Source of the DNA: Anaerolineaceae bacterium
Lineage (GTDB): Bacteria; Chloroflexota; Anaerolineae; Promineifilales; Promineifilaceae
Reading direction: 5' to 3'
DNA: 39,441 nucleotides
NCBI GenBank assembly: GCA_002699125.1
Contig: PABI01000172.1
Coordinates: 1 to 39,441, forward strand
Shown: piece after piece, positions 17,491 through 25,902 of the stretch
Layout: the number at the start of each line of letters is the position of its first letter
Position numbering within the stretch: the first letter of the stretch is position 1
Made by a program: the position numbers and the translations under genes
The notes under the pieces: generated by a model
The model's input: the letters and a program-made list of their open reading frames with translations, nothing else
Told to the model about the DNA's origin: nothing
Databases searched by the model: none

Positions 17491-18363
17491 TTAGTTAGTC
17501 GTTTGGACAGCATCGGGGGCAACGGCCGTTTCCCGCCGCCCCGTCACCAATTCCCAGCCCAAATACAGCGGGGCAATTTGAGTAATGGCCAGCCAGACCA
17601 TCACCAGGGTGATGCCGTTTTTGATGCTCTGCACATCGTCGTTAATTTGGGCGCGCAGCTGGCGCGTATTGTCGTTGGTAGTGGTGATGAGCCGGATGTA
17701 TTCGTCCAAAATGGGATCAAGCTCGTTGATACGGCCGTTCACGGTGTTCAAATCATCGGCCAGATTGCGAATGTCCTGGCTTACCGTTTGCAGATTGCCG
17801 TTGGTGACATTGATGTACACTTGCAGCGTACGCAAACTTTCCGGCAGCCCTTCCAGCCCTTCACCGAGTTCCCGCACTGACTGGTCAAATGGCACCTCCG
17901 GTGCGTAATCAACCCCCAAATCGTATTGCAGCGGAAAGCCTAATATCTCTTCATCAATGCGAAAATTGTTGAGCGTCACCAGCGTGCGGTCGATCACGCC
18001 GGCTACCTGCTCCAGACTGGGGAACGCCTCTTCAATCGTTTCAATACTGTCCGGCACCTGCTCAGAGGCCACGCTGGAAATCTGGCTGAGCAACGGCCGT
18101 GTGTCCGTGACGGTTTGGGCCAGATCGTCGGCGGTGGTTTCGGCCGTTTCCATCACCGTGTTCACATCAGCGATGCTGGTCTTGGCCAGCGCCAGCGTCT
18201 CTGAAACGGTATCCAAACTTTGTGAAGTAAGCTGCAAGGTTTGATCAAAATTAACGGCCACTCTATCTACCAGCCGATGTCCTAACCGGGCACCAAATAT
18301 GGCTAGAATGATGCCTCCAATGGCAATCAGCAACATGAGCAAACCAAGAAAACGGCGAAACAT
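17491..18363 (-). CDS. Two-helix membrane protein with long extracytoplasmic coiled-coil region (paralogue B)
   Basis: The product is 290 residues and shares its whole layout with the gene at 16475. It has an N-terminal membrane helix (about 5-27), a long helical middle with VSETLALAKTSIADVN, and a conserved block DEEILGFPLQYDLGVDYAPEV. A C-terminal hydrophobic helix ends APLYLGWELVTGR. GGGAG precedes the ATG. The pair clearly arose by tandem duplication. The helical middle would lie outside the membrane between two anchors, a layout that suits a structural or scaffold role. That is inference, and no known family is recognised. Confidence 0.75.
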   Translation of the reverse strand: MFRRFLGLLMLLIAIGGIILAIFGARLGHRLVDRVAVNFDQTLQLTSQSLDTVSETLALAKTSIADVNTVMETAETTADDLAQTVTDTRPLLSQISSVASEQVPDSIETIEEAFPSLEQVAGVIDRTLVTLNNFRIDEEILGFPLQYDLGVDYAPEVPFDQSVRELGEGLEGLPESLRTLQVYINVTNGNLQTVSQDIRNLADDLNTVNGRINELDPILDEYIRLITTTNDNTRQLRAQINDDVQSIKNGITLVMVWLAITQIAPLYLGWELVTGRRETAVAPDAVQTTN

Positions 18364-18387
18364 ACTTTTCTCCCAGGAGTTTGTAGG

Positions 18388-18409
18388 TCAAGAATGCAAT
18401 CTTGACCAA
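18388..18409. repeat. Short perfect inverted repeat
   Basis: GGTCAAGA and TCTTGACC flank a six-base loop, in the gap after the shortened substrate-binding protein gene. No T-run follows on either strand. Confidence 0.6.
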
Positions 18410-18419
18410 CGTGCCAATC

Positions 18420-19109
18420 TCAAGGCTGGTAGACCGTGCCCACCAGCCCATCGTATTTTAATGCAGTGAGGCTGTTTGTCACAGAATCACGATCAATGGT
18501 GCCGGAAGTATCTTCACCGGCAGCCATCGCCTGAAACAGCAGCTGCATGGCATCGTAGGTGGCAGCGGCATACGGTCCGGCAGTCTCGTCAAAGGGGGTG
18601 ACGGCATTGTAGGCGGTCTGGAATTCGGCAGGCAGCAGAGCCGGGTCTTGTGGGGTAAACGGAGGATTTCCTAGTGGCAAAAGTGGCAAATCGGCTGCGG
18701 CATAGATGGGTTGGGCGACGGCCGTTGTCGCCGCCACCCCATGCCCAATGACGGCCACTACATCGGGATCGATGGTGAGGGAAACGGCCGTATCCTCTGC
18801 CAGCGCCACATCCCCCCGATCATCCAAAGCGACCAGCGCCACCCGGTACCCGCCAATGCCGCCCGCCTCATTAATCTCCCGCACCGCCAGCCGCGCCGCA
18901 TAAATGGCATCATACCCCAGCTCCCGCTGCGCCCCCTCAAATGGCGCCACCAGGCCAATTTTGACCACGGGTTGAACACTGGCGCAGGCGGTCAGAAAGA
19001 TGGTAATCAGTAAGCAGTAACCAGTAAGCAGTAACCAGTGACCAGTAACTGAAAACTGATTACTGACCACTGACCACTGATTACCATGCTCAGCGGCAGC
19101 GCTGGACAT
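18420..19109 (-). CDS. Shortened type I periplasmic binding protein (branched-chain amino acid-binding-like) lipoprotein
   Basis: The product is 229 residues where the LivJ-like family usually has about 370-400. The first lobe is recognisable: VKIGLVAPFEGAQRELGYDA, AARLAVREINEAGGIGGY, VALVALDDRGD and VVAVIGHGVAATTAVAQPIY. The sequence then jumps from PLLPLGNPPFTP to FDETAGPYAAATYDAMQLLF, so much of the second lobe is missing. The signal peptide is encoded across a repeat hairpin (19002-19085) and reads WLLLTGYCLLITIFLTAC, with no Lys or Arg before it. The ATG at 19109 overlaps the end of mltG by 20 bases. It may be a decayed gene or a small ligand-binding lipoprotein; transport seems unlikely without permease genes. 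Confidence 0.65.
   Translation of the reverse strand: MSSAAAEHGNQWSVVSNQFSVTGHWLLLTGYCLLITIFLTACASVQPVVKIGLVAPFEGAQRELGYDAIYAARLAVREINEAGGIGGYRVALVALDDRGDVALAEDTAVSLTIDPDVVAVIGHGVAATTAVAQPIYAAADLPLLPLGNPPFTPQDPALLPAEFQTAYNAVTPFDETAGPYAAATYDAMQLLFQAMAAGEDTSGTIDRDSVTNSLTALKYDGLVGTVYQP
19002..19085. repeat. Inverted repeat of CAGTAA/CTGATTACC words inside a coding region
   Basis: GGTAATCAGT at the left end matches ACTGATTACC at the right end. Between them are tandem words such as AAGCAGTAACCAGT and ACTGACCACTGACC. The repeat encodes most of the signal peptide of the overlapping substrate-binding protein. Confidence 0.85.
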
Positions 19110-20232
19110 TGCTTAAATGCTCCTCGTAGGTGATGCTGAAGGCATGGCTGCCGGGAACGGCCGCATCACAATCGGCCACAAAAAAGATGAATTCAGTCTC
19201 AGCCGGAAAGGCCACCGCCTCCAGGGAAGAGAGGCTGGGATTGGCAATGGGACCCGGCGGCAAACCGGCATAGCGGTAGGTATTGTAGGGTGAATCCATC
19301 TCCAGATCGACCAAAAAAAGGGGGGACTTCCACCAGTTGTCGCTGTCTGCCTGGTAGCCCAGCGGATACTGCACCGTGGGGTCAGCCTCCAACTTGATGC
19401 CCTGCGTCAGCCGATTGAAAAAGACGCCGGCGATAATCGGCCGTTCTGTGGCCACCACCGCTTCCCGCTCCACAATCGCCGCCAGCGTCACCGCCTCATG
19501 CACCGTCAGCCCCTGGTCTTGGAATCCCTGCCGCATTGCTGGGGTCACCCGCCGCTCAAATGTTTTTAGCATCAAATCCACCAAATAGCGTGCATCGGCC
19601 TCTGGTGGCATCCGGTAGGTGTCGGGGAAAAGATAGCCTTCCAACGAGGCCGTCGGAGGCAAATCGGCCAAAAATGAATACGGCGTCAGGTCAAAGGCCG
19701 CCTGCCGTTGGGCAATGGCTAAAAACTGGGCCGCGTCGATGTTGGCTGCGGGATTGTCAGCCAGATAGTCAGCCATTTGCTCTAAGCGCCACCCTTCTAC
19801 AAAGCGCAAATCGACCTCCTGCGCGATGGCCTTGGTGAGTGCCGCCGCCATTTCGGGAATGGTTTGCTGCGGATCGAGAATAAATTCGCCCGCCTCAAGT
19901 TGGGCGTCCAGACCATGGTAGCGCAAGTAGTTGAGAAACAGCTCGGTGTCGTTTAACAATCCCGCTGCGGCTAAATTGGCGGCAATGGTATCGGCCGATT
20001 CACCCGTGGCAATGGTGAACGGTGCCGGCGTGAATCCATTACCGGCCGGCTCTTCCAGTGCCGCAGCATTGGCCGCCAGATAGGCTTGCAGGTAGACGTC
20101 GCGGGCTTGCAGGGAACGGCCGTTCCCTGCCACAAATTCCCCGCCGCGCCACTGAAAGTAAAAAATGAAAACGGCCGTCAGGCAGGCGGTGAGCACCACC
20201 AGCAGCAATCCCCCCCGCAGCAAACAGCTCAT
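19090..20232 (-). CDS. mltG: MltG-like endolytic murein transglycosylase
   Basis: The product is 380 residues or slightly more. A membrane helix (about 5-27) is followed by a LysM-like segment and the YceG/MltG catalytic domain. Signatures are LEGYLFPDTYRMP, LAAIVEREAV (catalytic Glu), VFFNRLTQGIKLEADPTVQY and TYRYAGLPPGPIANPSLSSL. The enzyme cuts nascent glycan strands at the membrane and sets their length. The frame stays open upstream of ATG 20232 through about 25 basic and polar codons (KRRPQRRKDPYQESPQSNRR). That is the kind of cytoplasmic tail MltG usually has, but there is no ATG, GTG or TTG there. A GGAG lies near 20320. The true start is therefore uncertain. Confidence 0.9.
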   Translation of the reverse strand: MSCLLRGGLLLVVLTACLTAVFIFYFQWRGGEFVAGNGRSLQARDVYLQAYLAANAAALEEPAGNGFTPAPFTIATGESADTIAANLAAAGLLNDTELFLNYLRYHGLDAQLEAGEFILDPQQTIPEMAAALTKAIAQEVDLRFVEGWRLEQMADYLADNPAANIDAAQFLAIAQRQAAFDLTPYSFLADLPPTASLEGYLFPDTYRMPPEADARYLVDLMLKTFERRVTPAMRQGFQDQGLTVHEAVTLAAIVEREAVVATERPIIAGVFFNRLTQGIKLEADPTVQYPLGYQADSDNWWKSPLFLVDLEMDSPYNTYRYAGLPPGPIANPSLSSLEAVAFPAETEFIFFVADCDAAVPGSHAFSITYEEHLSNVQRCR

Positions 20233-20335
20233 CGAACGCCGTCGATTGCTTTGGGGCGATTCCTGGTATGGGTCCTTGCGGCGCTGCGGCCGTCTCTTTT
20301 GCGTGTCGATAAGCTTACTCCAACAATTATTGGGA

Positions 20336-20382
20336 CGCTATTTACCTGATTTTCCTGATCATGGCAGTCAGGTAAATCAGCG
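20336..20382. repeat. Inverted repeat (CGCTATTTACCTGA ... TCAGGTAAATCAGCG)
   Basis: It shares the 18-mer TTACCTGATTTTCCTGAT with the element at 13676-13744. It lies between ruvX and mltG. Confidence 0.8.
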
Positions 20383-20393
20383 TTCTATTTTTT

Positions 20394-20822
20394 TTAATGG
20401 TGCGCATCCAGATAGCTTTGCAAAATGAAGGCGGCGGCGACGGCATCCACCTGCTGCCGGGCTTTTTTGCCCCGCTTGCCGCGCTGGCGCAGGCTTTCCT
20501 CCGCTTTGACGGTGGTAAAGCTTTCATCCCAAAACTGGATGGGCACGTCACACTGCTGGCTGAACTCGGCCATGTAGTCACGAATCCAGACGGCCGTATC
20601 ACTATCTTCACCCTCCGCCGTGGTGGGCAAACCAACCACCAGCAGCGTCACCTTTTGCTCGGCTAAAATTTGTTGGTAACGGGCAAAATCTTCCTCGCGC
20701 GATTTGCGCTTGACCACGCCGTACGATTGGGCAATGGTGCGCGTGGGATCGCTGACGGCCACGCCGATGCGCTTACTGCCCAAGTCCAGCGCCATCACCC
20801 GACCGGGAAAACGGCCGCTCAT
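20394..20822 (-). CDS. ruvX: YqgF/RuvX-type Holliday junction resolvase-like nuclease
   Basis: The product is 142 residues, normal for the family. It has an RNase H-like fold with MALDLGSKRIGVAVSDP at the start (first Asp), VVGLPTTAEG, WDESFTT (Glu) and QQVDAVAAAFILQSYLD (last Asp). YqgF proteins take part in 16S rRNA 5' end maturation and in resolving recombination intermediates. Its start codon overlaps the stop of the NUDIX gene in ATGA, so the two are translationally coupled. It is followed by mltG, an association seen in many bacteria. Confidence 0.93.
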   Translation of the reverse strand: MSGRFPGRVMALDLGSKRIGVAVSDPTRTIAQSYGVVKRKSREEDFARYQQILAEQKVTLLVVGLPTTAEGEDSDTAVWIRDYMAEFSQQCDVPIQFWDESFTTVKAEESLRQRGKRGKKARQQVDAVAAAFILQSYLDAHH

Positions 20823-21373
20823 CCGCTCAGTTCTCCCAGAGCGTGCAGGGCAAAAAAGAGGGCGCTTTGCTGTACCGAATCGACGATTTCCCCGGCAAAC
20901 AACATCTGTTTCACCTCGGCGATAGGCAGCTTCAGCAGCTCCATCTCTTCATGCTCGTCCCAGTCGGGAACGGCCGTTTCTACCACACCCGTCGCCAAAA
21001 AATAATAAGCATGGCAGTCAAAACGAGCCGGATCGGGCGCGCCGCTGCCGATTGGCTGCATGGCGGCACAGGTGTGGCCGGTCTCCTCCAGCAGTTCCCG
21101 CTGCGCCGACGCGAATGCTGATTCCCCGGCATCAATCAACCCACCGGGCGTTTCCAGCAGCGTTTTGCCCAGACCATGCCGGTAAATGCGCAGCAGCAAA
21201 ACCTCACCCTCCGGCGTGACCGGCACCACATTGACGTAGCTGCGGCTCTCGACGATGAAGTAGGGATCAATGAGACGGCCGTTGCCCATCTCACACGTAT
21301 CGGCCCGCACCGCAATCCATTCGTTTTGCAGCAAATATTCCGAATTCAGTACTTTCCAATCTAAATGAGTCAT
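20819..21373 (-). CDS. NUDIX hydrolase, ADP-ribose pyrophosphatase-like
   Basis: The start is placed at 21373 (MTHLDWKVLNSEYLL), because the eight codons before it derive from a repeat. The product is 184 residues. The Nudix box lies at about 83-105 (GGLIDAGESAFASAQRELLE followed by ETG), with the metal-binding REllEE core intact. The Ala/Pro-Gly context and the flanking YFIVESRSYVNVVPVTPEG match ADP-ribose or nucleoside-diphosphate-sugar pyrophosphatases that clear ADP-ribose. No clear ribosome binding site is visible; the CCACAGAG repeat (21384-21451) lies ten bases upstream. It overlaps ruvX by four bases. Confidence 0.9.
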   Translation of the reverse strand: MTHLDWKVLNSEYLLQNEWIAVRADTCEMGNGRLIDPYFIVESRSYVNVVPVTPEGEVLLLRIYRHGLGKTLLETPGGLIDAGESAFASAQRELLEETGHTCAAMQPIGSGAPDPARFDCHAYYFLATGVVETAVPDWDEHEEMELLKLPIAEVKQMLFAGEIVDSVQQSALFFALHALGELSG

Positions 21374-21383
21374 ATTTTTATTT

Positions 21384-21451
21384 GCCACAGAGGGCACAGA
21401 GATTTTTGAGATTTGACTTTCATTCTCTTGTTTCTCTTTGTTCTCTGTGGC
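21384..21451. repeat. CCACAGAG-type inverted repeat
   Basis: GCCACAGAG at the left end matches CTCTGTGGC at the right end, with further AGAGA and TCTCT words between. Members of the same group are at 29737-29802 and 31613-31672. It abuts the NUDIX start codon. Confidence 0.82.
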
Positions 21452-21520
21452 TTGCTTATCTTGATTGTCTGGATTACGGCCGTTTTGACTTGCCGTTTTG
21501 CCTACGATTTACGGTTGAAA

Positions 21521-21569
21521 GAGTGAAAAGTAAAAAGTAGAGGCACTTTTCACTTATCACTTATCACTC
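21521..21569. repeat. AGTGAAAAGT-type inverted repeat
   Basis: GAGTGAAAAGTAAAAAGTAG faces CACTTTTCACTTATCACTTA and TCACTC. It lies just downstream of the baseplate-J-like gene and resembles the element at 17414-17483. An ACGGCCGT palindrome sits nearby at 21476. Confidence 0.8.
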
Positions 21570-21573
21570 AAAA

Positions 21574-23133
21574 TCACGGTTCAATCTCCGTCTGAATCCG
21601 CGTCGTTAGGTACGGTACTCGGTCAAACCAGACGGGCCAGATGTTCAGCGTGGGTACAGCGCGGAGGGGGAGATTTTGAAAAAGGTAAGCTGCGGCCGTT
21701 TCTGGGTCTTGGCCGGTAACGGCCGTAATTGGACCATCCAGCGCCAAGTTGGCCGCTACCACCCCCTCGCCTATCATGGAAAATGTCACTCGCCCTGACT
21801 CATCCACCGCCACGACACTGCCGCTGCTGAAGCGAATGCTGTCCGGCACCAGGGTAAACCCGGCGGGCACCGCCTGCCCCAGCGAATCGAAGGCCAATCC
21901 TGAAGCGACGGTGGTGTCTACGGCCGTTCCTTGTAGTTCCGCCCGAATCACCAAAGTTAACTCCGCCGTTTGCTCGCCCACGTCATGCGAAAACGTCTCA
22001 TCCAAAATATTGACAACACGAATCGTATCTTTTGATATAAATTCGCGCTCCGTCAGCTCCGCTTCCATGTTGGCCAGCGCCACCGCCTGCAAAAATTGCA
22101 GCGCCTGCGCCCGCAACCGTTCTTGATCTTCGGCAGAAACGGCCGCCGTTTCCCGCAGCGCACCCCCTTCCATTGGCTCCAGATTGCGCACTTCCACCTG
22201 CAAATCCAGCGAACCCTGCACCCGGTTCACCAAATTGGCGCCCACGTTGCCCTGCGGCCCTGGCTGCTCGGCAATGACTTCTACTTCGGCCGTGCTGCCC
22301 ACCGCTTCGGCCAGCGATACCTCTTCCAGCGTTTGGAAGGCGATATTGCTGCCGTCGGAGGTGCTCACGCGGGTTCCGGCAGGAATGATCACACCTTGCG
22401 CCAATTGATTGACAAACAGCACCGTGCCCCGCGCCGGCGCATCCGGCAGTTCAACCGCGCCGGTGGTCGCCACGCTGGTTTGCCATGATTCAGTTGTTGT
22501 CAGCAAGCGAGCCGGCACGGTGTTCAGGCTGTAATTTACCGCTTCCACCGCCGGATCAGCAATGACGGCCCGCTCCACTTGTATGGTTTCCGTTTCCGGC
22601 TGCAAAATGATGGTAGCTCCAGGCACGGCATAAGTGAAAGCCGCATACAAAATGGCCAGCGTCAGGCAAAACAAAAAAATAGCGGCATAGCGCACCAGCC
22701 ATAGCCGCACGGTCGATTTGGGTTGTAGGCGACGATGCGCTTCCTGGCGATCGGCGGAATCAAGGGGAGGATACGGCCGTTCGCCCACAATCTCCTCCCA
22801 ACCACCATCTCCCACCGTCGGCAGCCCAACGCGCTCATTCCGTTTACGACCGCGCCACCAGCCCCGGCGGCTGGTCTCCGCAATCTGTACTGAGGGAAAA
22901 ACGGGCAGCCCCAACGCCTGCGCCTGTCGGGTGATGGGCACATCGGGCGTCACCAGCCCGATTTCCAACCGCTGCCGGTCAGCAAAACGACGCAGTCGCA
23001 CCAAATCCAACCCCTCGCGCAGCACGCCACCAGCCTCCGGCAACACCAGCAGCGCTTGCTGCGCCTCAACCCACGTCAGCCGGTCGCAAATGGAGATGAT
23101 GTCGTCGGAATCGTCGAGGTGGATTATTTGCAT
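21574..23133 (-). CDS. Membrane-anchored baseplate J/gp47-like protein
   Basis: The product is 519 residues. A soluble N-terminal part (about 1-80: MQIIHLDDSDDIISICDRLT, ALLVLPEAGG, LVRLRRFADRQRLEIGLVT) resembles a small Rossmann-like sensor region. A linker follows, then one membrane helix (about 143-170) and a large beta-rich exported part. That part includes ARGTVLFVNQLAQGVIIPAG followed by TRVSTSDG, the kind of motif that gives 'baseplate J-like' annotations, and repeated EVEVI and VEVRN strands. I know this architecture from Chloroflexota genomes, but its function is unknown; there are no phage or contractile-system genes nearby. No terminator is seen after it. Confidence 0.7.
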   Translation of the reverse strand: MQIIHLDDSDDIISICDRLTWVEAQQALLVLPEAGGVLREGLDLVRLRRFADRQRLEIGLVTPDVPITRQAQALGLPVFPSVQIAETSRRGWWRGRKRNERVGLPTVGDGGWEEIVGERPYPPLDSADRQEAHRRLQPKSTVRLWLVRYAAIFLFCLTLAILYAAFTYAVPGATIILQPETETIQVERAVIADPAVEAVNYSLNTVPARLLTTTESWQTSVATTGAVELPDAPARGTVLFVNQLAQGVIIPAGTRVSTSDGSNIAFQTLEEVSLAEAVGSTAEVEVIAEQPGPQGNVGANLVNRVQGSLDLQVEVRNLEPMEGGALRETAAVSAEDQERLRAQALQFLQAVALANMEAELTEREFISKDTIRVVNILDETFSHDVGEQTAELTLVIRAELQGTAVDTTVASGLAFDSLGQAVPAGFTLVPDSIRFSSGSVVAVDESGRVTFSMIGEGVVAANLALDGPITAVTGQDPETAAAYLFQNLPLRAVPTLNIWPVWFDRVPYLTTRIQTEIEP

Positions 23134-23150
23134 GAAGGAGATCGGTAATT

Positions 23151-23197
23151 AGCGATTGGCGATTGAGAGCCAATTTACTCTCTAATCGCCAATCGCT
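23151..23197. repeat. GCGATTGGCGATT-type inverted repeat
   Basis: AGCGATTGGCGATTGAGAG faces CTCTCTAATCGCCAATCGCT across a short spacer. It lies between alaS and the baseplate-J-like gene. Confidence 0.82.
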
Positions 23198-23205
23198 ACT
23201 CTCAC

Positions 23206-25890
23206 TTAACCAAGTGCCTGCTCAATTAATTTCGGTACCAGCGCCAGCGCCTCCGGCAGTTTGGATGCATCCTTGCCGCCGGCCTGGGCCATGTCGGGAC
23301 GACCACCGCCGCCACCGCCCACCACTTTGGCCACATCGCGCACGATGTCCCCGGCCTTGATGCCACGCGAGATTAAATCTTTGGTAACGGCAGCAATGAT
23401 GATCGGTTTGCCGTTGTTGACTGTGGCCAGAACGGCCGTTCCCGATCCCACATTGTCGCGAAAACGATCGGCCATCTGGCGCAGGCCCTCAACCTCTACA
23501 CCCTCAACCTGGGCGGTGAGCAGCTTCACCCCCGCCACGTCCTGCGTCTGGGCCATGATCGATTCAAACTGAAGGCCGGCCAGCCGCTGCTGCATCTGCT
23601 CGACGCGCTTTTGCGCCGCTTTCTGCTCCGCTTGCAGCGTCTCGACACGCGATTCCAGTTCAGAGACCGGCACGTTTAGCTGCCCGGCCAGCCGGTCCAG
23701 TAAATTGAGCCGCTCAGCAATGAGCTGGCGCGCACCGCGTCCGGTCACCGCCTCCACGCGGCGCACACCGGCAGACACCGCCCCTTCGCTGGTGAAACGG
23801 AATAGGCCAATGTCGTTGGTCTCCGCGACGTGTAAACCACCGCACAGCTCAAAGCTGTACGGTTTTTCGCCTTCGTACCCTATTTGCACGGTGCGCACGA
23901 TGTCGCCGTACTTTTCGCCAAACAGGGCCATTGCCCCGGATTGAATCGCTTCTTTCTGACCCATGTACTCAATTTCTACGGGATAGTTGGCCAGGATTGC
24001 CTCGTTGATTTTTTCCTCAATTTCAGACAAGGTGTTGTCATCGACGCCATGGTCGTGGGTAAAGTCAAAGCGCAACCGGTCCGGCGCAACGAGCGAGCCG
24101 GCCTGGGTAACGTGTGTGCCCAACCGATCGCGCAGCTCCTGGTGCAAGATGTGGGTAGCGGTGTGGTTGCGGCGAATGTCGCTGCGGCGCACGTCATCAA
24201 CACTCAGACGCACGGGTTGAGCAAGAGTAAATTCGCCCTGCTCCACTCTACCGACGTGCACAATCAGACCATTGAGCGGCTTGCGTGTATCTTCTACACG
24301 AAAGATGGATGTGCCATCCAGCCCCACAATTTGGCCGGTGTCGCTGACTTCACCACCCGCTTCAACGTAAAAGTTGGAAACGGCCGTCACCATCTCCACC
24401 TTATCCCCTGCCTGCACTGCATTCACCAGCTCACCATCACGAATCAGCCCCACAATCTCAGACTCGGTCTCAGCGCCCAGGTACGGATCGTACTCGACAC
24501 CGTCTTCTAGCTGGCCAGTGGATTGGAGATTGGTTAGGAGACGGCCGTACACCCCCGTCTCCGCGCTGTACTCGCCAAACGCACCTTTACCGCTGGCAAT
24601 GGCATGCGCTTCGCGTGCCGCGTTGTACCCTTTTTCATCGACGGTGAAGCCGCGTTCCTGCACCACATCGCGGGTGATCTCCAGCGGCAGGCCGTGCGTC
24701 GCATACAGATCAAACGCCACCTCGCCAGAAATCTCTTTTTCGCCCTTCTCGTTCAGCTCAGCCATCACATGATGCAGCTGCACCAAAGCCGATTCCAGCG
24801 TGCGGGCAAACTTCTTTTCCTCTTGCGTCAGCGTGCGCAAAACGTGTTCCTCGCGCAGCTTCAATTCCGGATACGCTTCACCCATCTGCTGGATGTACAC
24901 CTTGGCCACTTCCGCCAAAAATGGCTCAGTAAAGCCAATGCTAAAGCCAAAACGCACTGCCCGCCGGATGATCATGCGCAGCACGTAGCCTGCACCGGTG
25001 TTACCCGGACGCACGCCATCGGCAATCAAAAAGGTAGCTGCCCGGCCATGATCCGCAATGACGCGGTAGCCAACAAGATGCTCCGCACGCTGCTTGTGGC
25101 TGTCGCCCAGCAGTTCTTGCACACGATCCAACGCGCCGGCAAACAAGTCGGTATCGTAGGTGTTATCCTTCCACTGCATTACCCGCACCATCCGCTCTAA
25201 ACCCAAACCAGTATCCACCGATGGCTTGGGCAGCGGCGTCAGGCTGCCGTCTTTTTCGCGGTTAAATTGCATGAAAACCAGATTCCAGAATTCCAGGAAC
25301 TCTTCGTCGTCATCGGCATTGAGCCGCGATGGATCGCACGTTTCCATGTCGCCCATGTAGTAAAACATCTCGGAGTTGGGACCACAGGGGCCGGTCTCGC
25401 CCATTTCCCAGAAGTTGTCTTTTTTGCCGAAGCGCAAAATTTTCTCAGCGGGCAGATAGCGCTGCCACAGCTCAAACGATTCGTCATCGTCGGTGTAGAT
25501 GGTGGCCCACAACCGGTCTTCTTCCAGCTCCAGCACGCCGGTGACAAACTGCCAGGCAAAATCGATGGCTTCCTTTTTGAAGTAGTCGCCAAAGGAGAAG
25601 TTGCCCATCATCTCAAAAAAGGTGTGATGACGCGGCGAGGGGCCGACGTTTTCTAAATCGTTGTGTTTGCCCTGGACGCGCATTACTTTTTGGGCGGTGG
25701 CAGCGCGGGTATACGGCCGTTTCTCCCGCCCTAAAAAGACGTCAACAAACTGGTTCATCCCGGCGTTGGTAAACAGGAGCGTGGGGTTGTCATACTGCGG
25801 CAGCGGGGCACTGGCAACCACTTCGTGCCGCTGCTCGTTGAAATAATCTAAAAATGCTTTGCGAATCTCGTTACTGGTTGTGGGTCTCAT
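23206..25890 (-). CDS. alaS: Alanyl-tRNA synthetase
   Basis: The start is placed at 25890 (MRPTTSNEIRKAFLDYFNEQ), because GGAGAAG lies just upstream; the frame is open to 25908 but those codons are the ribosome binding site. The product is 894 residues, normal for bacterial AlaRS. The class II core contains FTNAGMNQFVDVFLGREKRP and GPSPRHHTFFEMMGNFSFGD. The editing domain zinc ligands are in RNHTATHILHQEL and CGGLHVAETNDIG. The C-Ala domain ends with GGGGGGRPDMAQAGG. It charges tRNA-Ala and clears Ser/Gly mischarges. No T-box precedes it. Instead a perfect 44-bp palindrome lies immediately upstream of its ribosome binding site. Confidence 0.97.
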   Translation of the reverse strand: MRPTTSNEIRKAFLDYFNEQRHEVVASAPLPQYDNPTLLFTNAGMNQFVDVFLGREKRPYTRAATAQKVMRVQGKHNDLENVGPSPRHHTFFEMMGNFSFGDYFKKEAIDFAWQFVTGVLELEEDRLWATIYTDDDESFELWQRYLPAEKILRFGKKDNFWEMGETGPCGPNSEMFYYMGDMETCDPSRLNADDDEEFLEFWNLVFMQFNREKDGSLTPLPKPSVDTGLGLERMVRVMQWKDNTYDTDLFAGALDRVQELLGDSHKQRAEHLVGYRVIADHGRAATFLIADGVRPGNTGAGYVLRMIIRRAVRFGFSIGFTEPFLAEVAKVYIQQMGEAYPELKLREEHVLRTLTQEEKKFARTLESALVQLHHVMAELNEKGEKEISGEVAFDLYATHGLPLEITRDVVQERGFTVDEKGYNAAREAHAIASGKGAFGEYSAETGVYGRLLTNLQSTGQLEDGVEYDPYLGAETESEIVGLIRDGELVNAVQAGDKVEMVTAVSNFYVEAGGEVSDTGQIVGLDGTSIFRVEDTRKPLNGLIVHVGRVEQGEFTLAQPVRLSVDDVRRSDIRRNHTATHILHQELRDRLGTHVTQAGSLVAPDRLRFDFTHDHGVDDNTLSEIEEKINEAILANYPVEIEYMGQKEAIQSGAMALFGEKYGDIVRTVQIGYEGEKPYSFELCGGLHVAETNDIGLFRFTSEGAVSAGVRRVEAVTGRGARQLIAERLNLLDRLAGQLNVPVSELESRVETLQAEQKAAQKRVEQMQQRLAGLQFESIMAQTQDVAGVKLLTAQVEGVEVEGLRQMADRFRDNVGSGTAVLATVNNGKPIIIAAVTKDLISRGIKAGDIVRDVAKVVGGGGGGRPDMAQAGGKDASKLPEALALVPKLIEQALG

Positions 25891-25902
25891 GTCTTCTCCA
25901 TT

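Noticed and set aside
19002..19085. CRISPR array or tandem repeat locus
   Set aside because: The words are 7-9 bases with no unique spacers, and the whole is a single inverted repeat.
21574..23133. Part of a phage tail or contractile injection system
   Set aside because: Only one baseplate-J-like domain is present, behind a membrane helix, with no sheath, tube or ATPase genes nearby.
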